Positions 19,056 to 27,763 are shown, counted from the stretch's first letter. The stretch: 64,000 nt of DNA from Polymorphum gilvum SL003B-26A1 (GCF_000192745.1 NC_015259.1:2061001-2125000), one strand, 5' to 3'. Notes: a model not told the origin generated them from the sequence alone. A program made the numbers and translations.

Positions 19056-20036
19056 TCACGGCGCGACGATCGGCTGGGCGTCGAGCGTCGCGGGGACGGG
19101 CTCCACGCCGGTGAACAGGCTACCTTCCTCGAACCAGGAGCGCGGCGCCGGGGCGCCCCACAGGGTCTGACGCTGCGGATCCTTGAGATCCCACTTGATC
19201 GGCTCCAGATCCGGGTCGACGGTCTGGTAATCCGAGCAGTAGATCTCGATGCGATGGCCGTCGGGATCGCGGATGTACAGGAAGAAGGCATTCGAGATGC
19301 CGTGGCGGCCCGGGCCGCGCTCGATGTTGCCGACATAGCCGGTGGTCGACATCAGGTCGAGCAGGTCGATGATGTTGAGCGGGGTCGGCACCCAGAAGGC
19401 GGTGTGGTGCAGGCGGGGGCCCAGGCCGTTGGTGAAAGCGATGTCGTGCACGCCGCCCTTGCGGTGGGTCCAGGCCGCCCACAGGCGCTTGGTCACCTCG
19501 TCCTCGGTGTATTCGGTGACCCGGAAGCCGATCTCGTTGTAGAAGGCGACGCTGTCGTCGACGCTCGGCGTGAAGCAGTTGAAATGGTCGATCCTGAGCG
19601 GCTTGACGCCCCGGTAGAGGGCGTATTTCTGGTGGATCGGCGGCAGCCGGTCCATGCGGGTGTAGAATTCGAGCGGAATGCCGAACGGGTCGCAGGTGCG
19701 CAGGGTGCGCGACTGGAACGGCCGCTCGACCCAGGACACCGGCAGGCCCCGTCCCCTGAAGAAGGCTTCCGCCTTGTCGAGGTCGCTCTCGTCGAACAGC
19801 TTGAAGCCGAGGTGGTCGGCGCGCGGCTGGTCGCCCTGCTTCAGGATGATGCAGTGGTGGCCGCGTTCCTCCATGGCGCGCAGATAGATCTCGTCCTTGC
19901 TCTCGTCGGTCACCTGCAGGCCGAGGGTGTCGACGTAGAACGCGCGGCTGGCGGCGAGATCGCGGACCACGAACTCGACGTGGCTGAGCCGCACGATGTT
20001 GAAGGGTGGATAGAGGTTGGGAGCGGGAATGGGCAT
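19056..20036 (-). CDS. hpaD: homoprotocatechuate 2,3-dioxygenase, VOC (type I extradiol) family
   Basis: A 326-residue two-domain VOC protein matching the homoprotocatechuate 2,3-dioxygenases of Brevibacterium/Arthrobacter type. The metal triad of the second domain is present: His151 (RIDHFNCF), His210 (RLHHTAFW) and Glu264 (RIEIYCSDY), close to the His155/His214/Glu267 positions of the Brevibacterium enzyme. The C-terminal DLKDPQRQTLWGAPAPRSWF segment is also characteristic. It would open 3,4-dihydroxyphenylacetate next to the ring hydroxyls to give 5-carboxymethyl-2-hydroxymuconate semialdehyde. Unusually, a LigB-type enzyme for the same reaction is encoded 32 bp upstream in the same operon. 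Confidence 0.9.
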   Translation of the reverse strand: MPIPAPNLYPPFNIVRLSHVEFVVRDLAASRAFYVDTLGLQVTDESKDEIYLRAMEERGHHCIILKQGDQPRADHLGFKLFDESDLDKAEAFFRGRGLPVSWVERPFQSRTLRTCDPFGIPLEFYTRMDRLPPIHQKYALYRGVKPLRIDHFNCFTPSVDDSVAFYNEIGFRVTEYTEDEVTKRLWAAWTHRKGGVHDIAFTNGLGPRLHHTAFWVPTPLNIIDLLDLMSTTGYVGNIERGPGRHGISNAFFLYIRDPDGHRIEIYCSDYQTVDPDLEPIKWDLKDPQRQTLWGAPAPRSWFEEGSLFTGVEPVPATLDAQPIVAP

Positions 20037-20068
20037 CTGTGGTCTCGCTGGAAGTGGATCGTCACGCG

Positions 20069-20923
20069 TCAGCCGACAGGAAAGACGACATTGGCCTGGC
20101 CGGTGCCCGAACTCGGGAAATATTCGCCGATCAGTTCGCCCTTGCCCTGGTAGGCGTCCCAGCCGAGCGCGCCAAACAGCATGATGGTGTCGTGCATTCC
20201 GCCCTCGCCGGAGCAATGCTCGGCATAGTCGGGCAGCATCTTCAGGAAGGTGTCGATTTGGCCGGTCTGCCACAGCTCGAGCACGCGCAGGTCGACCTGG
20301 TGGTTGAACTCGGAGGAGATGGTGAAGGTGCCGTTATTGGCCTCGTAGAGGTCGTTGTCCCAGATCCGGTGCGACAGGGAGCCGGAGGCGAGCAGCAGGA
20401 CGTTGCTGTCGCTTGCCTCGATCGCCTCGCGGATCGCCTCGCCAAGCTTGCGCGAGGATTCGACCGAATGCACCGAGCACCAGGCGGAAACGGAGACGAC
20501 CTTCAGGTCGGCGTCCGGCGTCATGTAGCGCAGCGGCACCAGGGTGCCGTACTCGAGGTCGAGCGAGTCGATCCGGTGCGACAGGGTGTAGACGCCCCTG
20601 GCCATCGCCTTTGCGGCGATCAGGTCGCCGAGCGCGGGATTGCCCTCGTAGTCGTATTCGAGGCCCTGGATGAACTGCGGGAACTCGTGGCTGGTGTAGA
20701 CGCCCTTGAAGCGGGTGTTGGCGTTGACGTGATAGCCGGCATTGACCAGCCAGTGGGTGTCGAGCACGACGACCGTGTCGGCGCCGAGCGCCCGGGCGCG
20801 GCGGGCGATCTCCCGGTGGCCGTCGATGGCCTGCTGGCGCTTGCCGTGGAGTCGGCCCGGCTGCTCCGACAGGAGCATCGTCGGCACATGGGTGACCTTT
20901 GCGGCCAGAACGATCTTGCCCAT
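20069..20923 (-). CDS. hpaD: homoprotocatechuate 2,3-dioxygenase, LigB (type III extradiol) family
   Basis: A 284-residue protein very like E. coli HpaD/HpcB over its whole length: MGKIVLAAKVTHVPTM at the start, QQAIDGHREIARRARALGAD, VVLDTHWLVNAGYHVN, YGTLVPLRYM, LLASGSLSHRIWDND and EYFPSSGTGQANVVFPV at the end. His12 in THVP and the His in DTHWLVNAGYH belong to the iron site. It catalyses the same ring opening of 3,4-dihydroxyphenylacetate as the neighbouring VOC-type protein but is unrelated in fold. It lies 27 bp after hpaE. One of the two enzymes may prefer another catechol. Confidence 0.92.
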   Translation of the reverse strand: MGKIVLAAKVTHVPTMLLSEQPGRLHGKRQQAIDGHREIARRARALGADTVVVLDTHWLVNAGYHVNANTRFKGVYTSHEFPQFIQGLEYDYEGNPALGDLIAAKAMARGVYTLSHRIDSLDLEYGTLVPLRYMTPDADLKVVSVSAWCSVHSVESSRKLGEAIREAIEASDSNVLLLASGSLSHRIWDNDLYEANNGTFTISSEFNHQVDLRVLELWQTGQIDTFLKMLPDYAEHCSGEGGMHDTIMLFGALGWDAYQGKGELIGEYFPSSGTGQANVVFPVG

Positions 20924-20950
20924 CCCGTTTCCTCCCTTGCTCCGTCGCGT

Positions 20951-22471
20951 TCAGCCGCCCAGCCTGGGGATCGTGTGGGGTGCGGTCGCGAAGGCGATAT
21001 TCTTGGTTTCCATGTAGAATTCGAACGACCAGTCGCCGCCGTCGCGGCCGACGCCGGAGGCCTTCATGCCGCCGAAGGGGGTCGGCAGGTGGCGCACGTT
21101 CTCCGAGTTCACCCAGATCATGCCCGCCTCCAGGCCCTCCGAGAAGCGGAAGGCGCGGGTGACGTCGGATGTCCAGACGTAGCCGGTCAGGCCGTAGTCG
21201 ACGTCGTTGGCGATCGCCAGCGCCTCCGCCTCGTCGGCGAAGGGGATGGCGGTGAGGACCGGCCCAAAGATCTCCTCGCGGGCGATGCGCATCGTCTGGG
21301 TGGCGTTGGTGAACAGGGTCGGGGCGACATAGCAGCCCTCGGCGAGGTCACCGCCGAGCTTCTCGCCGCCGGCCGCGATGGTGGCGCCGTCCTGGCGGGC
21401 GATGTCGAAATAGGACAGCACCTTCTTCTCGTGCACCGGGTGGATCAGCGGACCGACGACCGTGTCCGGATCGAGCGGATGGCCGACCCTGATGCGGGCG
21501 GCCTTCTCGGCGACCCTGGCGGTGAAGTCGTCATAGATCGACGCCTCGACCAGCAGGCGCGAGGACGACGTGCAGCGCTCGCCGTTGAGCGAATAGATCA
21601 TGAAGACGGCGGCATCGGCGGCCCGCTCCAGATCGGCATCGGCGAAGACGACGACCGGGTTCTTGCCGCCGAGTTCGAAATGGATACGCTTCAGCGTCGG
21701 CGCACCCTGGGCCATGATCATCGAACCGGTGCGGCTCTCGCCGACGAAGGCGATCGCCTTGATGTCGGGGTGTTCGGTCAGCGTCTTGCCGGCGTCCTCG
21801 CCGAAGCCGTTGACGAGGTTCCAAACGCCCTTCGGCAGGCCGGCCTCCTCGGCGATCTCGACCAGCAGGCGGGCGGTCAGCGGCGAGAATTCCGCCGGCT
21901 TGTGCACGACCGTGCAGCCGGCGGCGAGCGCCGGCGCGATCTTCCAGGTCGACAGCATGAACGGCGTGTTCCACGGCGTGATGACGCCGACCGGGCCGAT
22001 CGGGGTGCGGCCGGTGATGTTCATCTGGTTGGGCGCGCGCAGGGCCCGGCCGTCGCGCGCCTCCGGCGCCTTGTCGGCGAAGAAGCGGAAATTCTCGGCG
22101 CCGCGCAGGGCAGCCTTGGACATGAAGCGCAGCGCCTGACCCGTGTCCATGCATTCGACGAAGGCGATCTCCTCTGCGCGGGCGACGATGGCGTCGGCGA
22201 TCTTGTGCAGCAGCTTGCGCCGTTCGGCGCCGGGCATGGCCGCCCAGTCCCTGAACGCGGCCTTGGCCGCCCTGGCGGCGCGGTCGACGTCCTCGGCGCC
22301 GCCCTGGGCGACCCGGGCGAGCGGCTTGCGGTCGATCGGAGACAGGCTGTCGAAAGTCTTGCCCGAAGCGGCCGGCACGGCCTCGCCGGCAATGTGGTTC
22401 AGGACTCCGTCCCTGCGGAATCGCTCCAGATAGGCCTCGGCCCTGGCGAGGTTGTCGGTAAACTGGGTCAT
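20951..22471 (-). CDS. hpaE: 5-carboxymethyl-2-hydroxymuconate semialdehyde dehydrogenase
   Basis: A 506-residue NAD-dependent aldehyde dehydrogenase of normal length. Active-site features are the Glu in IHFELGGKNPVVV and the Cys in LNGERCTSSSRL; the cofactor region has VGVITPWNTPFML and FVGESRTGS. Position in the operon and family style (YLERFRRDGVLNHI start, KTFDSLSPIDRKPLARVA) fit HpaE, which oxidises the ring-cleavage semialdehyde to 5-carboxymethyl-2-hydroxymuconate. It follows hpaF by 9 bp. Confidence 0.9.
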   Translation of the reverse strand: MTQFTDNLARAEAYLERFRRDGVLNHIAGEAVPAASGKTFDSLSPIDRKPLARVAQGGAEDVDRAARAAKAAFRDWAAMPGAERRKLLHKIADAIVARAEEIAFVECMDTGQALRFMSKAALRGAENFRFFADKAPEARDGRALRAPNQMNITGRTPIGPVGVITPWNTPFMLSTWKIAPALAAGCTVVHKPAEFSPLTARLLVEIAEEAGLPKGVWNLVNGFGEDAGKTLTEHPDIKAIAFVGESRTGSMIMAQGAPTLKRIHFELGGKNPVVVFADADLERAADAAVFMIYSLNGERCTSSSRLLVEASIYDDFTARVAEKAARIRVGHPLDPDTVVGPLIHPVHEKKVLSYFDIARQDGATIAAGGEKLGGDLAEGCYVAPTLFTNATQTMRIAREEIFGPVLTAIPFADEAEALAIANDVDYGLTGYVWTSDVTRAFRFSEGLEAGMIWVNSENVRHLPTPFGGMKASGVGRDGGDWSFEFYMETKNIAFATAPHTIPRLGG

Positions 22472-22480
22472 CGATCGTCC

Positions 22481-22870
22481 TTATGCCTGATCGCGCAGGC
22501 GCGGGTGCATGGCGTTTCTCTTCCAGGAAAAGCTCGAGTTGATCTCCCGGATCTCGAGGGAAAGGGCGAAATGCGGACTGGCCAGCAGGCCGGCGCAGAA
22601 ATCTTCGGCGACCCGGAAGATCCGGTCGCCGGCAGCCTTGCGGTCCGCCTCGCTGCGACCGGTGCCGACCCTGAACGACATGTCGACGAAGGCGTTCTCG
22701 GGCAGCAGGTCGGCGATCGCGAAATGCTCGGCGCGCAGCGCGCGCACGCGCACCGCGCCCAGTTCGAACAGCCCGGTATCCAGGATCGCCTGGCGCAACG
22801 CGCGGCAGAACGCGGCCATGTCGAGATGGCCGTCGAGATTGCCGGAATACTCGACCGTCAGATGGGGCAC
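22481..22870 (-). CDS. hpaF: 5-carboxymethyl-2-hydroxymuconate delta-isomerase
   Basis: A 129-residue tautomerase-superfamily protein of the CHMI type. Pro2 of the translated sequence (MPHLTVEYSGN) becomes the catalytic N-terminal proline after Met removal. HFAIADLLPENAFVDMSFRVG and the GRSEADRKAAGDRIF helix match the family. It isomerises 5-carboxymethyl-2-hydroxymuconate before decarboxylation. The start is GTG, supported by GGGAGGAAA eight bases upstream. As the first gene of the operon it lies directly under the HpaR-type operator and promoter at 22892-22925. Confidence 0.9.
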   Translation of the reverse strand: MPHLTVEYSGNLDGHLDMAAFCRALRQAILDTGLFELGAVRVRALRAEHFAIADLLPENAFVDMSFRVGTGRSEADRKAAGDRIFRVAEDFCAGLLASPHFALSLEIREINSSFSWKRNAMHPRLRDQA

Positions 22871-22891
22871 CTTCGTTTCCTCCCTTTATAA

Positions 22892-22925
22892 TTAACATGT
22901 TAAATAATCGCTACGGCCCTGTCAA
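22892..22925 (-). promoter_or_regulatory. hpa operon promoter with overlapping HpaR-type operator
   Basis: On the minus strand TTGACA (22925-22920) and TAACAT (22902-22897) are separated by exactly 17 bp, a near-consensus housekeeping promoter for hpaF onward. The perfect 12-bp palindrome TTAACATGTTAA (22892-22903) covers the -10 box. A MarR-type repressor bound there would block RNA polymerase, and hpaR is encoded divergently 88 bp away. The palindrome style suits MarR-family operators; HpaR binding is inferred. Confidence 0.75.
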
Positions 22926-22990
22926 ATGTTTTATATGGTGAGACGCTGCGATTCCACGCGCAGAGCGAAACGGCGATCCGGGGAGGGGGG

Positions 22991-23515
22991 ATGAGCGAGC
23001 GAGGGAACGAGGTGGCAGGCGGAGCGGACGCCGGCCGGGACGGCGGCGAGCGCGATGCGCTGTTGCCGCGCGACACGCGCCGGTCGCTGCCGATCGCCCT
23101 GTTGCGCGCGCGAGAAAGCGTGATGGCACATTTCCGGCCGATGCTCGCCCGCCACGATGTGACCGAGCAGCAGTGGCGGGTAATCCGCGTGCTCGCGGAG
23201 GCGGGGGAACTGGACGCCTCGCAGCTTGCCGCCCGCGCGCTGATCCTCGCCCCCAGTCTGACGCGTATGATCCGTCTGCTCGAGCGCCGCCGGCTGATCG
23301 CCACCCGCAAGGATACCGAGGACGGGCGGCGCACGCTGATCCGGATCGAGCCGCCGGGCCTGGCGCTGATCAACGAGATCGCGCCCGAAAGCCGACGCAT
23401 CTACGCCGGCCTTGAGGCGCGCTACGGCAAGGATCAGATAGACCGCCTGCTGGAGATGCTGGACGCGCTGACGCGCAGTTCCGGGCCGCCGGACCCGGAT
23501 TCAGGTGAGGCGTGA
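22991..23515 (+). CDS. hpaR: MarR-family repressor of homoprotocatechuate degradation
   Basis: A 174-residue MarR-type winged-helix regulator. After a ~30-residue hydrophilic N-terminal extension the body follows HpaR closely: RRSLPIALLRARESVMAHFR, then the recognition part LDASQLAARALILAPSLTRM and the wing KDTEDGRRTLIRIE. HpaR represses the meta-cleavage operon until 4-hydroxyphenylacetate, homoprotocatechuate or a related aromatic acid binds. It is transcribed divergently from hpaF; the shared 120-bp spacer holds the palindromic operator. The ATG follows a G-rich ribosome site at short spacing; a start further in cannot be excluded. Confidence 0.9.
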   Translation: MSERGNEVAGGADAGRDGGERDALLPRDTRRSLPIALLRARESVMAHFRPMLARHDVTEQQWRVIRVLAEAGELDASQLAARALILAPSLTRMIRLLERRRLIATRKDTEDGRRTLIRIEPPGLALINEIAPESRRIYAGLEARYGKDQIDRLLEMLDALTRSSGPPDPDSGEA

Positions 23516-23617
23516 GCGGCGCGCGCCGGCTGCAGGACGTCGCGCGAGGGCCGCAAGGATCCCGCCTGTGCCGATTTCGATCGGTATCGTCTTGTGGAGC
23601 ATTTCCGAGTGGGGGAG

Positions 23618-23693
23618 TGGCACGCCCAAGGGGACTCGAACCCCTGTTTTCGCCGTGAAAGGGCGACGTCCTAGACCGCTAGACGATGGGCGC
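23618..23693 (-). tRNA. tRNA-Glu (anticodon TTC)
   Basis: Read on the minus strand, 76 nt fold as a cloverleaf: acceptor GCGCCCA pairs with TGGGCGT (with a G-T first pair), D arm ATCGTCTAGCGGTCTAGGAC, anticodon loop CTTTCAC in a CGCC/GGCG stem, T arm CAGGGGTTCGAGTCCCCTT. The anticodon is TTC (glutamate) and the 3' CCA is encoded. Confidence 0.96.
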
Positions 23694-23823
23694 GCAAACG
23701 ACGCGGCTGCGTCGTGGGGAGGCTTATAGGCAGAATTGGATGAGGCTGCAAGAGGGGAATCGACACGATGTCCACAGGCCCGGACCGGCCGGGCCTGTGG
23801 CCGTGCGTGGTCGTGCCGGGCGC

Positions 23824-24264
23824 CTACCAGGTGCCGGTGTTGGGCATCGAGGCCCAGGGCTCGGCCGGGGCGAGGGGCTCGCCCTTCTGCAGCAGCTCGA
23901 TGGAAATGTTGTCGGGCGACTTCACGAAGGCCATGTTGCCGTCGCGCGGCGGGCGGTTGATCGTGACGCCCTTTTCCTGCAGTGCGGCACAGAAATCGTA
24001 GATGTTGTCGACCTCGAAGGCGAGGTGGCCGAAGTTGCGCCCGCCGGTGTAGACCTCCGGATCCCAGTTGTAGGTGAGTTCGAGCAGCGGCGCGCGCGTC
24101 TTGATGCCGCTGTCCTTGTCCTTTGGCGCGGCCAGGAAGATGAGCGTGAAGCGGCCGGCCTCGCTGTCCATGCGGCGGACTTCCTCCATGCCCATCTTGT
24201 TGCAGTAGAAGTCGAGCGATTCGTCGATGTCGGTGACGCGGACCATCGTGTGCAGGTATCTCAT
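23824..24264 (-). CDS. gloA: lactoylglutathione lyase (glyoxalase I)
   Basis: A 146-residue VOC protein of standard GloA length. The metal ligands His5 (MRYLHTMVRV), Glu62 (LLELTYNWDPE), His80 (RNFGHLAFEV) and Glu123 (ISIELLQKG) are all present. It isomerises the methylglyoxal-glutathione hemithioacetal to S-lactoylglutathione in the cytoplasm. The absence of the long loop of the yeast/human type suggests a Ni-dependent bacterial enzyme. It is divergent from the sirtuin gene and appears to be a single-gene unit. Confidence 0.92.
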   Translation of the reverse strand: MRYLHTMVRVTDIDESLDFYCNKMGMEEVRRMDSEAGRFTLIFLAAPKDKDSGIKTRAPLLELTYNWDPEVYTGGRNFGHLAFEVDNIYDFCAALQEKGVTINRPPRDGNMAFVKSPDNISIELLQKGEPLAPAEPWASMPNTGTW

Positions 24265-24340
24265 GGCATGTCCCTGTCCTTGAGGCGTGAAAGGGCGCCG
24301 ATGCTGGCCGGACAGCAGGGCGGTTGTAAAGGCGGTGCGG

Positions 24341-25111
24341 ATGGAAATCGAAACCCTCGATGAGGCTAGGACCGAGCTCGCGGCGCTGTTCGGGCCGGAC
24401 GCTGGACGCGTCGTGGTGTTGACCGGCGCCGGCATCTCGACGGAGTCGGGAATTCCGGATTTCCGTTCGCCCGGCGGCATATGGTCCAGGATGCGGCCGA
24501 TTCAATACCGGGATTTCGTCGCCAGCGAGGCCGACCGGCTGGAGGACTGGCGCCGGCGCTTCGTCATGCTCGCAGACTTCGAGCGCGCCGAGCCGAACTG
24601 CGCCCATCTGGCGCTGGCGCGGCTCGCGTGCGCCGGGCTCATCGATACGGTGGTGACGCAGAACATCGATGGGCTGCACGGCCGTGCTGGGCTGCCCGCC
24701 GACCGGCTCATCGAACTGCACGGCAACGCTACCCATGCCCGCTGTCTCGACTGCGGCGCGCCGGCCGAGCTGCGGGAGCAGGAGGCAGAGGCCGCCGCCG
24801 GCCGCAGCCCCCGTTGTCGGGTCTGTGACGGCCTGCTCAAGGCGGCGGTGGTCAGCTTCGGCCAGGCCATGCCGGAAGACGAAACGGCGCGCGCTTTCGC
24901 CGCTGCTGCGGCGGCCGACCTGTTCGTCGTGATCGGCTCGTCCCTGGTCGTGCATCCGGCAGCGGACCTGCCTTTGGCTGCGGCGCGCGCCGGCGCCGAG
25001 CTGGCGATCGTCAACCGCGATCCGACGCCGCTCGACCGGCTGGCGAGCGTGGTCATTCGCACCCCGATCGCCGAGACGTTCCGGGCGCTGGCGCAGGCCG
25101 GCGGAACGTAA
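24341..25111 (+). CDS. Sir2-family NAD-dependent protein deacylase
   Basis: A 256-residue sirtuin. NAD-binding and catalytic motifs are complete: LTGAGISTESGIPDFRSPGG, TQNIDGLH, the active-site His in ELHGN, and a zinc ribbon with two CxxC pairs (CLDC and CRVC). The YxxR pair that marks desuccinylases such as CobB and SIRT5 is not obvious in the helix after GGIWSRM, so ordinary deacetylation is more likely. The ATG at 24341 was preferred to upstream in-frame codons because the family starts close to there. Substrates probably include acyl-CoA synthetases, but nothing adjacent indicates a partner. Confidence 0.9.
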   Translation: MEIETLDEARTELAALFGPDAGRVVVLTGAGISTESGIPDFRSPGGIWSRMRPIQYRDFVASEADRLEDWRRRFVMLADFERAEPNCAHLALARLACAGLIDTVVTQNIDGLHGRAGLPADRLIELHGNATHARCLDCGAPAELREQEAEAAAGRSPRCRVCDGLLKAAVVSFGQAMPEDETARAFAAAAAADLFVVIGSSLVVHPAADLPLAAARAGAELAIVNRDPTPLDRLASVVIRTPIAETFRALAQAGGT

Positions 25112-25256
25112 ATCAAGAAACGTCTGTGGTTTGTTGCACGATTTCCTCTGGTGGAGCGAAGATGCGGTGTTATCCTTTTACTAAGAATCAGTGCGGATTC
25201 GAGTCGTCTGCGGCGGCCCGCGCTGAGTGATGCGGATTCAGATGGGGCTTTGGACT

Positions 25257-25838
25257 ATGGGGGGAAAGACCGCTCAGGATCCCCGCACGATCGAGGCGAT
25301 GGCCGACGATGTCGCCGTCGACCTGATCGAGATCGCGGGAACCATCAAATGGTTTGACATAGCGAAAGGCTACGGCTTCATCGTTCCAGACAACGGCCTG
25401 CCGGACATCCTCCTGCATGTCACCTGCCTGCGCAGGGACGGTTTCCAGACCGCCTACGAGGGCGCCCGGGTGGTCTGCGAGGTGCTCGACAAGCCGCGCG
25501 GCCTGCAGGCGTTCCGCATCCTGTCGATGGACGAATCGACCGCCGTGCATCCCTCCCAGCTGCCGCCGTCGCGCACCCATGTGCAGGTCGTGGCGGAAGG
25601 TGGCTTCGAGAAGGCCACGGTGAAATGGTTCAACCGGGTCAAGGGCTTCGGCTTCCTGACCCAGGGCGAGGGCACCGAGGACATCTTCATCCACATGGAG
25701 ACGCTGCGCCGCTTCGGCATTACCGAGCTCCGGCCGGGGCAGGACGTGCTGGTGCGCTTCGGAACCGGACCCAAGGGCCGCATGGCCGCCGAGATCCGCC
25801 CTGCGGGGACCGGCGCGCACATTCCGTCCTCGCATTGA
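25257..25838 (+). CDS. cold-shock protein with two CSD domains
   Basis: A 193-residue protein with two cold-shock domains. Domain 1 (about 25-95) contains GTIKWFDIAKGYGFIVPD and DILLHVTCLRRDG; domain 2 (about 120-180) contains ATVKWFNRVKGFGFLTQGEG and DIFIHMETLRRFG. Both keep the RNP1/RNP2-type aromatic residues, so both should bind single-stranded nucleic acid. Fused double-CSD proteins of this length are typical of alphaproteobacteria. Several in-frame starts exist (25227 GTG, 25230, 25242, 25257); 25257 was chosen because relatives begin near a GGK stretch, and the true start is uncertain by up to 10 residues. Confidence 0.9.
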   Translation: MGGKTAQDPRTIEAMADDVAVDLIEIAGTIKWFDIAKGYGFIVPDNGLPDILLHVTCLRRDGFQTAYEGARVVCEVLDKPRGLQAFRILSMDESTAVHPSQLPPSRTHVQVVAEGGFEKATVKWFNRVKGFGFLTQGEGTEDIFIHMETLRRFGITELRPGQDVLVRFGTGPKGRMAAEIRPAGTGAHIPSSH

Positions 25839-25942
25839 CCCCTGTGTTGCGGCACAGTTCACCGGTCCGCTGACATCCGGCGGATCGGAGGGACCGTTTC
25901 TCCGTCGACCGACCGGCCATGCCGGTCCTGCTGGAGCCGCCT

Positions 25943-26416
25943 ATGCCTCTGCCTTCCGTCCTCGCGATCCCTTTCCGCGTCCTTCTGCTCGTCCTTGCCG
26001 TCGCCGTCGCGTCCGCGCAGGCGTCGGAGTTGCCGCGCGAGCGGCTGAGCGTGGAGACGGCGTCCGGCCCGCATCGCTTCGAGGTCGAGGTGGCCGCCGA
26101 CAGCGCGTCGCGCGCCCGCGGCCTGATGGACCGGCGCGAGATGGCGGCCGATGCCGGCATGCTGTTCGTGTTCGAGGACACGGGCGAGAAGCATTTCTGG
26201 ATGAAGAACACCTATCTCTCGCTCGACATGATCTTCATCGGCGCGGACGGCCGCATCGTCCACATCGCCGAGAACACCGTACCGCTGTCGGAGAAGGTGG
26301 TCGGCTCGAACGGGCCGGCGCGCTACGTGCTGGAGGTGCTGGCCGGCACCTCGGCGCGCCTGGGCTTTGCGCCCGGGGACCGGGTCGTCGCGTCGAGCAT
26401 TCGCGTTATGCCATGA
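25943..26416 (+). CDS. exported DUF192 protein
   Basis: A 157-residue protein with an N-terminal signal peptide (PFRVLLLVLAVAVASAQA) and one DUF192 domain: RARGLMDRREMAADAGMLFV, then the very characteristic KHFWMKNTYLSLDMIFIGAD and ARYVLEVLAG. DUF192 proteins are small, mostly periplasmic beta-barrels of unknown function. The ATG at 25943 has GGAG at good spacing; an ATG at 25919 is possible but has no ribosome site. It lies 104 bp after the cold-shock gene and could share its transcript. Confidence 0.85.
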   Translation: MPLPSVLAIPFRVLLLVLAVAVASAQASELPRERLSVETASGPHRFEVEVAADSASRARGLMDRREMAADAGMLFVFEDTGEKHFWMKNTYLSLDMIFIGADGRIVHIAENTVPLSEKVVGSNGPARYVLEVLAGTSARLGFAPGDRVVASSIRVMP

Positions 26417-26470
26417 TCCGCGGGGTCGACGGGTGCCCGTTGCCGGGCGACGACAGGCACGCAGAGCGGC

Positions 26471-27763
26471 TCAGGATGGAGACGGAGGCAACCGGCTGAC
26501 CAGCAGCTTGTCGATGCGCCGCCCGTCGAGGTCGATCACCTCGATGCGCCAGCCACGATAGTCGAACACCTCTCCCGTTTCGGGCAAGCGATTGAGTTCG
26601 CTCAGGACCAGACCGGCCATGGTTTCATAGGCAGGGTCCTTGTCCACTGGAAGTCCGAGCATGTCGCCCGCCTCGTCGATCGGCATCCAGCCGGCGACGA
26701 GATACGATCCTTCTGCCCGGCGGACGAAGGCCGGTTCGTCGGTGTCGTCCTCGTCCTGGAATTCTCCGGTGATCGATTCCAGGATGTCCCCCGAGGTGAC
26801 GATCCCCTCGAAATGGCCGTACTCGTCGAAGACGATCGCCATGTGCAAAGTGGATTCGCGCAGGCGCTTGAGCACATCGAGTGCCTTGGCGGTGTCAATC
26901 ACGACCGGGGCCGGACGAACGAATGCCCTCAAGTCGGGAGCCTCCTCGCGTGCGAAGGCTTCGATCAGGTCCCGGACGAGGACGGCACCGATGATGTCGT
27001 CCGCTTCACCGTCGCGAGCCGGCAGGCGGGCGCGCCTGCATTGCCGGATCTGCGCCCGCATCGCGTCCATGGACTCCGACAGGTCGAGGATCTCCACCTC
27101 CCGGCGCGGCGTCATCAGCGCGCGGGCCGTGCGGTCGGCGAAGCGCATCACCCCGGAGATCATGTCGTGCTCGGCGGTTTCCAGAACGCCGGCGCTCTTC
27201 GCCTCGGCGATGATGGTCCGGACCTCCTCCTCGGTAACCCGCTCCCCGGCTTCGCCCCTTTGTCCGAGCAGTCCCAGCACGAGCTTGCCGGACACGTCCA
27301 GGAACCAGACCAGCGGAGCGGCGACCCGGGAGATGAACAGCATGGCCGGTGCAACACGCGCTGCCATCGCCTCGGCGTTGCGCAGCGCGATCTGTTTCGG
27401 GACCAATTCGCCGACGATCAGCGACAGATACGTGATGACAACGACGACCAGGCCGACGCCGAGACCGTCGGCGAGCGTCTGGCCAAGGCCCTGGGCCTGC
27501 AGGACATGCGACAGGCGGATTCCAAGGGTCGCGCCGGAGAAGGCCCCCGACAGAACCCCGACGAGCGTGATGCCGATCTGCACGGTGGACAGGAACCGTC
27601 CCGGTTCGCCGGCAAGGCGCACGGCGACCTCCGTTCCCCGCGATCCCCGGTCGGCCGCGGCCTTCAGGCGCGCCGGACGGGCCGAGACGACGGCCAGTTC
27701 CGACATGGCCAGCAGGCCGTTGATGAGCGTCAGGCCAATGACGATGGCAATCTCGAGGAGCAT
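26471..27763 (-). CDS. CNNM/CorC-type membrane transporter-like protein (hemolysin-related)
   Basis: A 430-residue inner-membrane protein of the CorB/TlyC type. Residues 1-190 form the CNNM (DUF21) domain with about four hydrophobic segments, including INGLLAMSELAVVSARPARL and LIVGELVPKQIALRN. A CBS pair follows (MTPRREVEILD ... HMAIVFDEYGHFEGIVTSGD) and a C-terminal CorC_HlyC domain (AYETMAGLVLSELNRLPETG). Such proteins take part in magnesium or cobalt efflux or homeostasis; the older haemolysin label is historical. It is convergent with the DUF192 gene. Confidence 0.9.
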   Translation of the reverse strand: MLLEIAIVIGLTLINGLLAMSELAVVSARPARLKAAADRGSRGTEVAVRLAGEPGRFLSTVQIGITLVGVLSGAFSGATLGIRLSHVLQAQGLGQTLADGLGVGLVVVVITYLSLIVGELVPKQIALRNAEAMAARVAPAMLFISRVAAPLVWFLDVSGKLVLGLLGQRGEAGERVTEEEVRTIIAEAKSAGVLETAEHDMISGVMRFADRTARALMTPRREVEILDLSESMDAMRAQIRQCRRARLPARDGEADDIIGAVLVRDLIEAFAREEAPDLRAFVRPAPVVIDTAKALDVLKRLRESTLHMAIVFDEYGHFEGIVTSGDILESITGEFQDEDDTDEPAFVRRAEGSYLVAGWMPIDEAGDMLGLPVDKDPAYETMAGLVLSELNRLPETGEVFDYRGWRIEVIDLDGRRIDKLLVSRLPPSPS

